Assembly (NCBI GenBank): GCA_036362985.1
Contig: JAYGXS010000005.1
Coordinates: forward strand, 47,820,210-47,884,209
DNA from: Ligula intestinalis
Lineage: Eukaryota > Platyhelminthes > Cestoda > Diphyllobothriidea > Diphyllobothriidae
DNA length: 64,000 nucleotides
Reading direction: 5' to 3'
Numbering within the stretch: the stretch's first letter is position 1; every line of letters starts with the position of its first letter. The notes below the pieces were generated by a model that had not been told where the DNA came from, searched no databases, and worked only from the letters and a program-made list of their open reading frames with translations. Positions 1 through 9,169 of this stretch are shown here, in pieces. A program made the position numbers and the translations under genes.

Positions 1-189
1 CTGGCATTTAAAACGACCAATTTAAGAGGGCATGTCTGAGGTTTCGGCGGCGGGACAGCTAGGCCGTCACTGTTACCGGCCTCGACCAGTGCGATGTCCT
101 TTTGACCTGAACTATGTTTCCCTCTCTCATTTTGAGATTTGTCTCGCCATTGGTTCTCCGTTTTTCCAGCTCTATTATTAGCTGTCTCA

Positions 190-1732
190 TTTTTCTCCGC
201 TCTTTCAACTCGTAATCTAGCTGAAAAAGAAACTTGCGAATGCAGACTCCGTGAGGATGGTTTGCGCTCTAGCAAGAGTTTCACCTGTGCTTCAGTTTCT
301 AAAATAACTTTTAGAGGTCGTGGCCGAGAAATTGATTCTGGAGCTGTTGGAGCCTTCCCTATTCGAAATGCCTTAAGAATGCGGAAAGACTCGCCTGGTT
401 TTAGCAACGGTGTGGCATACACCCGCATAAGACCCACGTCATGGTCAATTCGTTCTTGTGCAATTGACGACCTTTACAACTATTTTCTGCTTGCGACTCA
501 ATGGGGCGTATGTTGAAAGCCCACGTGTTTCAGCCGAGGGAGCAATTGTATCCGGTACACGCGGTTCTGATGTACTGGCTATTGGGTAAGCTGAATGCAA
601 ACCCGTGAACCGTTTGGCTTTCTTGGGCTTATGCCTCTTTTGAGTTATGATCTTGTCAAACTCTTGGTCATCACTTTCTTGTGCAGAGTCGAGCAACGAT
701 GTGGTGCTAGGATGCAAATCCCGATAATTGCTACTGTCGCTTAAGCCGAGTGACGATGGTGTAGCCCGTGGGCTTGACACATGGTCCGATATGCAGGTTT
801 CAGTCTTGTCGACAGACATGTCCAAATCCAAGTCAATATCAGCGTCAACTCGTTCTTGTGCAATTGTTGACGCTATCTCTAGAGCCCCTTTTACAACAAT
901 ATTCTGCTTGTGACTCACTGGTGCCTCTGTTGCGAGCTCACGAGTTCCGACCAAGCGGCCATCTGTATCCAGTACTAAAGGTTTGATGGGTCCTGATGTG
1001 CCAGTTTTTGGGTTAGCTGACTGCGCATTCCTGGCCCATTTAGACTTTCTAGCCTTTCTAGCCCTATGCTTTTTTGGCTTCATGATCTTATCGACCTCTG
1101 TATCGTCGCTTTCTAGTGCAGCATCCAGCAACGATGTGACGCTAGGACGCAAATGCAAATCATTGTTAGTGCTGCCTGAGCAGAGTAACGATGGCGTAAA
1201 CTGCGGATTTATTTTAGATTCTTTGCGATCGAGTGAGACGCCCGCTAGTTTACTTGGTTCGGCAGATGATATGCGAGTTTCAGGTTTACCGGCCGAGGCT
1301 ATCTGAGCATATGTACTTTTATTTATCCCCGGTTTTTTAGCCGACAAGGGCTGTTTTAACCGCTGTATAAGAAATATGCGTTTTTAGATGGGCTATCTCT
1401 TGTTTCAGTTTATTTACCTCGTGGTAAAGTTCCTGCTTCATCTCCGAAAACTCCTGGCGGAGGACGAAGTCCTCACAGTCTAACTTCGGTAAACTTAGTA
1501 GACATCTTGGCCGTTTTGCGGGAGGTGGAGAATTTATAAAATTATCTAAGTGGCCATATCGGCAGTTACTTTCTGGTCGTATCTTAACATGGTTATCAAG
1601 GGCCCGTGTCGAAGTGGCCGGGCTGCCTGAGGTGCTAACACCGCTAATAACCAGATTTGGCGACCCGAGTTCGAGATCCGGCGGAGGCGAAACGTTTCGT
1701 GCTAACGGACTTGTAGCATCTAAAGTCTCCAT
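190..1732 (-). pseudogene. Decayed LINE ORF1-like reading frame with internal duplication
   Basis: Three overlapping minus-strand frames read as one broken protein. The first (ATG at 1732 to a stop at 1337) has a Pro/Ser-rich start and then a coiled-coil-like stretch (residues FSEMKQELYHEVNKLKQEI). Reading continues in another frame to 445, rich in Lys/Arg (KPKKHRARKARKSKW), and then in a third frame to about 190, which contains RPRPLKVIL, a motif resembling the RNA-binding domain of LINE ORF1 proteins. The block with SLLD..ESDD followed by a basic cluster occurs twice, at about 1115-1165 and 675-725, because of a tandem duplication of roughly 400-437 bp. Frame changes near 1345 and 450 suggest a pseudogene. 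The LINE assignment is inferred from composition and that motif; the matching RT is not in the window. Confidence 0.5.
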
Positions 1733-1949
1733 GTTATGTAAGATTTTTTTGTGTTGCGACCTGCGTGTGATACTGCCAATTAAGTCGGAAGCCAAATCAA
1801 AGAGCCTGTAGGAGTGAGGCGGAGAGAAGATCAATCGGCCAGATAGTGCAAGTTTACTGAGACAAGCAGGTTGCAGCAATTCAGAGTAAAATATTGAGTT
1901 CCTGACAGATACAATGAAATGTGTTTGGTTAAAAATTTCCTTAGGAATA

Positions 1950-2022
1950 ACGTGAGAGTCACTTTTATCCTAACGTGAGAGTCACTATTATCCTAAATAT
2001 TATGACAATATTAGGATAAGGG
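1950..2022. repeat. Short tandem and inverted duplication
   Basis: The phrase taacgtgagagtcact followed by a T-rich tail and atcc occurs twice in a row (about 1950-1972 and 1971-1997). It is followed by an AT-rich palindrome around cctaaatatt...aatattagg. Local tandem duplication; no function can be inferred. Confidence 0.6.
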
Positions 2023-3350
2023 GATATAACAACACAGTGATATAAGGACTCAGCCTCGGCGTGAAATTCGGAGATGTGCAGATTTTTGTGGCGCAGAGGA
2101 GTTTTTCACAAAATCGACACGTCCAAGAAGCAATTTCCAAACTTTGGAAATAATTCACAGCGGAGGAATTTTTCAGAGCACCCGGATTCAGATTTCTACG
2201 TAGAAAATTCCGAACTTTGGAAATATATAGTCAATTCTTGAATAATTTCCAAGAAGCGTGTCTTCTATACTGAGATAGAGACTAAAAACACGTAAGCTCG
2301 ACAGACTTGAAATTCGCAAACAATTTTAAACTTGCATCTGTCCCTTCATCAGGTGGGTACTAGTTCGTAGTTTATGGATGAAGCTGAACCCAGCAGCTTG
2401 TGGAACTGGCTGTCTGCTGCTTGGTCGCTTATGGCCCTCCTTTTACGGGTTCATCTAGTCACTCTCCAGTGGCAACTGCCAACCGATACAGCAACGCCGG
2501 GATTTGTAGACAATAAACTCTCCTCCGGATGGCTACCAAAGTTACGCCTCCCCTCCTTGGGGATGTAATAAGAGTGTAATTATACGGTGATACAGCTTGA
2601 TGACACCGTTACAAAGGTAGCGACCCGTCTGCAACTACTACTATGCCAACGAAAATGAATGGGCATAATTATGCCTACTGAAATACATATAATAGTTATT
2701 TCAGTATATTTTAAAACATCTGCCGTTTATCCTACTGTGACCAGTTAAAGTTTTGCGTTTCCGGGCAGCTTCAGATGTGTCGCGTCCAGACAAATGGGAA
2801 TTCCAGAAAGCAGGTGAGAATAAGAGGGCGCGATCGCTGAAACAATAGCTTTATTTGCCTGACTGGCAAGCTTAGCACTAGCAGTTATTACCCGAGACCG
2901 TAAAAAATATGATAGCGGTTGCGTAAGATATGCAGCAGTTGTAAGTTAAAACGTGTACCTATCAATATTAGCGGCTGCCACATTCATTTAGGTGACTGTT
3001 TCTATGGTGAACTCGGGTGTGGACCCGAAACCTCAGATCTTGTCCCCTTCTAAATTGTTTCTTATAATTTTGATTGTCACTCTAATTTTCAATGCTACCA
3101 GCACTCAATCAGAACTTACCCTGCTAGCACAAGGCCGCATTCAAAGGCGGGATTGCTGCCCCTCAAATTTGAAGCATAATAAGTACTCGGGAACCCCAAG
3201 TTTCCTGAATACTGCAGATCGGTGGGAGGGGGTCCTATGACTTGCATATGCATATATTTTCCCTAGACTGTGCTCTCTGCCATAAAACGCATAATATTTT
3301 TTTCCAATCTGACTGCCCTAGCTGTGGACGTGCCTGAGTTGAATAAGGCC
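2023..3350. other. No recognisable gene
   Basis: AT-rich sequence with small repeats, for example two copies of tccgaactttggaaata or a close variant near 2136 and 2208. Only short unsupported ORFs are present (2374-2568, 2992-3240). I recognise no protein domain here. Confidence 0.5.
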
Positions 3351-3379
3351 GCAGCTTTGTATAATTTGCTCAGTTAGAG

Positions 3380-4870
3380 GGCATTCATCTGCTTATCAAG
3401 TTGCCTGCTGGACGGCCGTCGTCCTCACAACAATCTTACATGGAGCTGAAACCTGGGCCTTCTCCGCCAGCCAAGCTTAAAAACTGAACCACTTCCATCT
3501 TAGCCGCCTCCGCCGAGTACTGAAACTGACGACCGAACTTCACGCCTGCTGCAGAAAGCCTGGCATTCACGCGCGGGCTCAATTAACAGGCATGTCGAGC
3601 TTCCTGAGGCCTACCTCGCGTTGCGCGAGCAGATCGAGGGCAGAGGTTAATCTTTGCGGAACTGACTTAATTACACTGTGAACTGTACGTTGTTTCAATC
3701 CTTGACAATGATCTTGCGGGAGAGTTCAAAACGTCGAACAAATACATTCCAGGTCCTAGAGAACGACTTAACTTCTTCTATCCAATTAACTCGATTATGT
3801 GGGAGGATATCGCCTAAGAGAAGAGCAGTAAGACTGACGCAACCATCTATGCAGTCAGCCGGATCGCTGCTGTAAAGGCCAAAAGGACAGCACGTAAGTA
3901 TCGTAGGTGGTTAAGTGAGTCTAACCGTGCAACTGCGATCTTCAGACTATGGCTACTTAGTGCAAAAGAGAAGTCCGTAAAGCCAGAGTAGTGGGAAGAG
4001 TTGATTGTGTACACAAAGAGGAGGCGGATGAATAAGAGTAGATTGACTCGGGAGAGCCCGTATGCTCAGGAGATCGACCGGATCCCAAGTAAGGTTAAAA
4101 GTAGTCAAGCCAGAAGACAGAGAGAGGGAGAGCTTTCATTGGCTAGGTCGGCCTGGAGATGTTGGGCTGATGTTGGCTGATCGAGACCTCGGTAATCCTT
4201 TGAGGAAGTGCATTTTGACCCGAACTAGTCAACCAGGCATGACCCGCTACATAAGTTACAAGCACAACAGACCAACACTGCTAACCCCCAAGTCTTTTCA
4301 AACTGCCAAAACTGCAAACGTATCTTCCGTGCACACATCATCTTGGTCGGGCACCTACAGACGCAGTGCAACAACCAAGAGCCGTAAACCAGTTCCATAG
4401 TGACAAATACCCCATAGTCCTATCTGCTATTAACACTCCAACCACGACCATCCCCACCACCGACACACAACCACCCCCTACCCTGCTTCTCTCACCCACC
4501 AAATCAGTCTTCCATGCCGTGATACCCGCATAGATCACTATGTCGACCGCTGCGGACATCCCACCCCTCCACCAGCCATGAATACTCAAATCTACCCCCG
4601 CCCCCATTGCGATCGTACCTTCATCTCACGCATGGGCTTGGTTGGTCACTTTCCGAAGGCATCGCACAGAAACTGGTGAACCAGTACGTTTTTTCCCGGA
4701 AAATAGTCACCCCACTGCCAAAAATACCCACGCACATTCAAATAAGAATGGGCCTACTAGGCCACATGCGTGTGGTGACTCACTCCAGACATAAAACTTC
4801 GCGCGAAGGCTTACCGCGCACCTATGTCCGTCTCAACGTTGAACCCCTACCGCCAGTCTTGGCATAAGCC
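3380..4870 (+). mobile_element. LINE 3' portion: RT C-terminus and zinc-finger-like tail, degenerate
   Basis: At 3400-3660 the + strand reads VYKAVVLTTILHGAETW-like sequence, here partly rewritten by frameshifts, followed by LNHFHLSRLRRVLKL. This is the typical region after the RT palm of APE-type LINEs in flatworms (YGAETW box, then an LNxFHxxCLRxIL helix). Further on, two C-x-x-C/H-x-x-H-like pieces are visible: NCKRIFRAHIILVGHLQTQC around 4314-4375 and RSYLHLTHGLGWSL around 4607-4650. These resemble the C2H2-like CPHC..TF....GLVGH..H motifs at the C-terminus of the same elements. Multiple stops and frameshifts show it is dead. It is probably a 5'-truncated copy. Confidence 0.6.
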
Positions 4871-4879
4871 CCCATGAGA

Positions 4880-5740
4880 ACTCGCGTCAACAAGGGTGCA
4901 CCGTTTCGTGATTGGCTGCAGAAACAAAGCATGCGCTGGACTTCCGGCATTATCCTACGCCCTCGTCACTTCAGGCCTGGCGCTATAGCCAGCGGTTGCT
5001 CGCTTGTCTGACAGTCAAGTTTTTTTACCTATTCTCCATTTCTCCAGTACCGGATAAGATGTTCCTACCAATGTGGTCTTCCGTGTCTTCATCTTCTCCT
5101 AGGGAAATGGGCCTGAAGATCGCATTTGCTAGAGTTCGATTTAAATAACCCCTGCGATATTGGTATCCTCGACGTTATTCGAACACGCAACCTTCTGATA
5201 TGGCCTGCACTGTAATAATGGTGACTTCGCGACGTGTCCCTACGATTGTAGTGGATCTCAGACGTCATCTGCACTCGCAACTTCTGATTTGGCTGAACTC
5301 AATTATCATCATACCTCCGTCGACCTCAACTGAATTTTTCCCGCGTCATCTTATGTCAGCATGATGTGGGTAATTTCGTAATCGGCATCCTGTCGTGTAG
5401 CGCGATGAAGATTAGCAACAACTCTCAACCCACAAGTTCAGGCCATAGTTCCCTTCCAATTCAGCAAAGAAGTCCCACTACGCGTACAAGCATTAAGATC
5501 TTCTTCCCAATAACTGTTCCTATTTCTACTGCAAACGGTACCTCTTAATTTAACCCATACTGACACGTAATAGCGATTTGCCGTTGAGGTTTAACCAAAC
5601 CACCGGCTTTTTCCAGCGGCCAACCACAGTCGATCACGCTGTTTACAAAACTAGCGTTGGAACCTACGTCATTAACAAAATTTAGCAATTACTCCTCCAT
5701 TCGGATTCTTTTGTCATGCGCACACCTGAAAACCCGACGG
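4880..5740. other. Intergenic, no recognisable gene
   Basis: There are diverged internal repeats around ttctgatatggcctgcactgtaataat (about 5192-5220) and ttctgatttggctgaactcaattatcat (about 5282-5310), each preceded by a 'cgcaac' block, suggesting a roughly 90-bp tandem duplication. No coding signal was recognised. Confidence 0.4.
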
Positions 5741-5759
5741 TAGAATGCCATCGGCTCCA

Positions 5760-6760
5760 CCACACTGTTATATCACTCCTCATCAGCAACTACACTACAC
5801 GTTAACGCCAGCATCACATACTGTGTGATATCAAAAGCACCTCCTATCCTAAGGCAATTTAGGTCCTTGGCTCCTCTCGCATGCTGTGCTACAGTTCCAT
5901 ATGTGATTCGAGCCCCAGATTTTGATGGTGAACTAAAAACCATAGCCTGCAGTACTAAAAAATGACGCTTTATCGGACCACTAGAGGGTGACATACAGGG
6001 CTTTGACAAAATTAGAACATAAACCACCATGGAAGCCTCCATATTAGGCAGACAGATAACATCCGGCCACTGGATGAATAGATCCAAACAAACCAGTAAG
6101 TGGGGACAACCATTAGATAGGGGTAGGCGGCCTAGGCTGTGTAGGTGGACGTAGCTTAACTTCACACTGGGACCGGGGAAGGTGCCAATCAGTGCCTTTT
6201 GTGTCGGTGGACCTTGCTGCGTTGACAGCTGAGGCTAGCCCATGCCCAAGCTTTGAGGACCTTGTGCATCCCAGGCCAGATGAAAGAGTCGGAAACAAAA
6301 TTGGTGGTAGCTCGATTCCTATGGTGAGATAAGTTTTGCAGAGAAGAGAAAACGTAGCGGCGAAGGAAATGTGGCAAAAATGGATGGTTAGATGCAGTGG
6401 AGATGTCACACATCATGGTGCTGTTGCCAGTTGTCAGTGGAAATTCCTGTTATTTTTCGTCCTCGCCACGGAGTGAACTGACATGGCTTTGTTCGGCAGC
6501 CATCTCAGCCAGGTCGATCCCAAGAGTTAGTTGCAGATGAGCAGTGGAGGATCTGGAAAGTGCGTCATGCACCTCATCTCGTGATGTGTCGATATGGTGG
6601 ATGTCTTGGGTGTGATACACAACGTCGTGTGGTGTGATAATGCGCTTAAATTTAGGCAAATTAGAACAGGATATTTGACGAGAAGCCGCCAAAATTGCCT
6701 ATTTGGGTCAGGATACGAGAAGACAAGTTTGTGGGACACCTCAGATGAAGGGGAGCCTAC
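5760..6760 (-). mobile_element. Ty3/Gypsy LTR retrotransposon pol remnant (RNase H end to integrase)
   Basis: Reading from high to low coordinate, three minus-strand frames give successive parts of a Gypsy polyprotein. First is the end of RNase H with DALSRSSTAHLQL (near 6560). Next is the zinc-binding/linker part of integrase (CDISTASNHPFLPHFLRR, then ATTNFVSDSFIWPGMHKVLKAWAWASLSCQRSKVHRHKR, near 6190-6416). Last is the start of the integrase core with LGRLPLSNGCPHLLVCLDLF..WPDVICLPNME (near 6020-6130). The WPGMHKDVKAWARACLSCQRSKVQRH-type motif is characteristic of Gypsy integrases. The shifts between frames and the loss of the rest of the core mean it is inactive. LTRs were not identified around it. 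Confidence 0.75.
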
Positions 6761-6982
6761 AACATGGAGCACCGGTGGCTGTAAACCCTCGAGGTTTCAA
6801 GATTAGGAATTCTTATAATGGTTTTTACGAAACAAGTAGAAGGTAAAACATTCTCTGATACGAGAGAAAGTATTACCTCCTTCTATTCAGTTATCCGGGC
6901 CTCGCATATTCTCGACCATTCAAAATACTGTTGTCGCCAGCTATTAAGCCCATTGCTTATAAGCCCAGCCGCGTATAAAGCC

Positions 6983-7095
6983 CACAGTCTTTGAAATGTT
7001 CGGCATTGTCGATGCATTTCTTAACTACTGTGTACCGATAGGGACTTCAAAGGCATTTGCCTATTTTTCCCTAAATAAATTGACATGACTGAACT
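6983..7095 (+). mobile_element. LINE 3' terminus inserted in the pogo element
   Basis: The segment ends with ctgtgtaccgatagggacttcaaaggcatttgcctatttttccctaaataaa, followed by a tgacatgact tail. The same ending is found at 22430-22520 and at 61310-61405, where the tail is a clean (tgacc) repeat. This is the conserved 3' end of one LINE family whose copies terminate in a short pentanucleotide repeat rather than poly(A). Confidence 0.55.
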
Positions 7096-7417
7096 TGGCT
7101 ACAAAACTCAGTTTGCCGGATGTAATTTGTTTTGATTTTTCTGGTAAAATTTGGTGACACCCTTTTCGGATGGCAGCAGACATGAGGGGTCAAAAGGACA
7201 AATCATCAACACAAGAAAGCCGCACGCGCAAAAGGCTTACGCACCCGAACCGCAGCGCAGAGGACACACACACATAAAAGGGAACAACACGTTCAGAACC
7301 ACGCTAGACGATGCCGACAACGTGATCCAAAAGCATACCATGTTCGTCTGGCTAGCCTCCCTAGGTCTCAAAAAAATTAAAGTTGATTTCATTCACAGGC
7401 TTTGCGCCATGGCCAAA

Positions 7418-7720
7418 CGGAAGCCATCGTCACGTGTCGACTTGTCGATCATCTAGAAAGTGGCAAAACTCGACGCCTACCATGTATTGACTCCTGAGTT
7501 CAAGAAGAGCCAACGAACTGCTGCTGAAGAGCTTGGAATTGCACGCGGAGGTCTGCGAAACTTGCTTGACAAGGAGGCTGTGATTCGCGAGGAAGCCAAG
7601 GAGAATGGCAGCATACAGAGGCACTGTAATATCAAAGATGTGGAAGTAAAAAAGGCTCTGTATGAGTGGTGATAATTCGAAACTGAGAAATATTCCGTTG
7701 AATAGGAGGATCTTGTGTGC
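7418..7720 (+). pseudogene. pogo/Tigger-like transposase N-terminal HTH fragment
   Basis: The frame reads AKRKPSSRVDLSII, a TAG stop at 7454, then KVAKLDAYHVLTPEFKKSQRTAAEELGIARGGLRNLL and, further on, DVEVKKALYEWFETEKYSV if a TGA at 7670 is read through. It corresponds to the CENP-B-type N-terminal helix-turn-helix of pogo/Tigger transposases. That pattern is a Lys/Arg-rich start, an SQR.AAEELGI recognition helix and the second HTH beginning DVE.ALYEWF. At least two stops break the frame and the DDE domain is absent, so it is a relic. Its position within a TA-flanked, TIR-bounded element supports the assignment. Confidence 0.65.
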
Positions 7721-7931
7721 GAAAGCTCACAGGTCATTGTTTTTTTTATTATGTAAAAAACAGACAAACACCATTCTTTTCTAGTACATAACCAAGCTCT
7801 GCACATAATACAGTACGTATGTAATGCAAAGTGCCTAGCCTGCGCTTGATAATCAAAAACTAGGACTCTCCGGTTAATGCGCCCGCCGCTTAGTAAGTCC
7901 AATTTGGTCTGGGCCCGACGTGGGCTTACTG

Positions 7932-8641
7932 TAATGGTATTTAATGCCAGTCTACAAACGATAATGAAAGAAAGATACGCGAGGAATTTTTCCACCAATT
8001 AAAGAAAACTTCCGAAACTGGAAGTTATTAACTGTCTTTTTTCGGTAATCGACGGTATTCAGAAGAAAAAAAGTTGACGCAGACCGCTGTGCATATATAT
8101 ATCAAGAGTAAGCCACAGGCATTTTTTATTATTGTACGACTGCTTGCATCTTATACGACGTAGACTTCCACTCTCACATTAGCGCGTTTAACTTCGATTA
8201 AAGATGACTGTTTTGGCCACCATTAGGCTTTTAATTTACTAAAAAGGAATTCCCTTGCTTTTTACCAAACTGTCCTCGCTCTTTCGCGTTGCACGCTTTT
8301 ATGATGCTTCCATTTATAAGTTCTTTTCTTAAGTTGGTTTCATGATGGCTTCTGACAAGTGCATAGATTTTGTCGTGATTTTCCGCTCCCAAACCACGCC
8401 TATTGATTATGTGCGCGAATATGAATATTCCTCCAGGTTCCAGTGCCTGTAAGTTCCTTCATCTGACTTGCAAGAGCAGAAAACTTCAAAAGCTTCAGTT
8501 CAATGCTCAACTGGCAAGTATTTAGAGGAGATTTGTCATTTGAAAACGAAAGCACTGAATATTTTATATCTTGCCGGAAATCTGACATGTTGTTTGGCTG
8601 CACCATGGCGCAATTTTTAAGCGGGCACTTTTACCTGTAGC
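7932..8641. other. Sequence upstream of RPL34, no gene recognised
   Basis: AT-rich region including tatatatatat near 8093-8102. It presumably holds the 5' flank of RPL34. No TATA box, initiator or 5' UTR exon can be placed with confidence. Confidence 0.4.
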
Positions 8642-9162
8642 ATGCAGAGATTGACGCTCAGGCGCCGCCTTTCATATAACACCAACTCCAATCGGAGGCA
8701 AAAGTACGTTTTTTATGCATATGTCTTGCTTGGATAAATTATTTTCCATGATTTAAACTCAAGTTTCCCTATCTAGGGTGAAAACTCCGGGTGGGAAGGT
8801 CGTATACATCTACCTAAAGAAGCGCGGCACCCTCCCAAAATGCGGAGACTGCAAACGGAAGTTAGATGGTATAAAGCCATCGCGTCCTATGGATAGAACT
8901 CGCATGTCTAAGCGCTTGAAGACGGTCAACCGAACCTATGGCGGCAGTCGGTGCCACGCATGCGTACGAAACAGGTTTCTGAATTTACTGTCCTTATACC
9001 TGTAGAATCCTCCGTTCTTTCCTATCTGAAGAACAGAAGGTTCTGAAGCAGATCCTGCGAGAAAAGAGGAAGGAACGCATAAAGGCAGCTATTGAGAAAC
9101 GAAAGCAGCAAAGAAAGGAGGCCGCCAAGGCTGGCGCCAAAGCCCCCGCCAAGGCCAAGTAA
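8642..9162 (+). CDS. RPL34: 60S ribosomal protein L34 (eL34), three exons
   Basis: A structural protein of the large cytosolic ribosomal subunit. Coding exons are 8642-8703, 8777-8974 and 9006-9162. Their phases agree (2, then 2), giving 417 nt and 138 residues. Exon 1 encodes MQRLTLRRRLSYNTNSNRRQ, matching the eL34 start except for the usual second-position Val. Exon 2 encodes TPGGKVVYIYLKKRGTLPKC, CGDCKRKLDGIKPSRPMDR and YGGSRCHACVRNR, with the paired cysteines of the family zinc-binding site. Exon 3 encodes ILRSFLSEEQKVLKQ and a Lys/Ala-rich tail. Introns are 73 bp (gtacgt...ctag) and only 31 bp (gtttct...tgtag). A good acceptor (ttttacctgtag) ends one base before the ATG, so the 5' UTR is probably on another exon or supplied by trans-splicing. 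Intact introns argue against a processed pseudogene. The tail makes it longer than the roughly 117-residue vertebrate protein. Confidence 0.92.
8975..9005 (+). other. RPL34: 31-bp intron of RPL34
   Basis: It starts gtttct and ends cctgtag. Removing it restores the frame: AACAG joins AATCCTCC to read CVRNRILRSFLSEEQ, exactly the eL34 family sequence at this point. Introns this short are common in flatworms. Confidence 0.9.
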
Positions 9163-9169
9163 ATTTGTA

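Larger units (their letters stand above)
6928..7931 (+). mobile_element. pogo/Tigger-type DNA transposon remnant, TA-flanked
   Basis: The left end is ctgttgtcgccagctattaa followed by gccc, immediately after a TA. The right end is gggcttactg, immediately before a TA. The terminal sequence matches the ends of the element at 37695-38085, whose 3' terminus reads ttaataaccggcgactactg. The right end here appears to have lost about 14 bp of the terminal repeat. Inside lies a transposase fragment (7418-7720), and a LINE 3' end (about 6983-7095) seems inserted near the left terminus. TIRs, TA target duplication and an HTH transposase together fit the pogo branch of Tc1/mariner. The DDE catalytic domain is missing. 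Confidence 0.7.

Noticed and set aside
139..516. 125-residue + ORF with a signal-peptide-like start
   Set aside because: It lies antisense to the better-supported ORF1-like minus-strand reading with RPRPLKVIL.
2340..2356. Possible hammerhead core (cttcatcaggtggg, minus strand CTGATGAAG)
   Set aside because: No GAAA block at a suitable distance and no helix partners.
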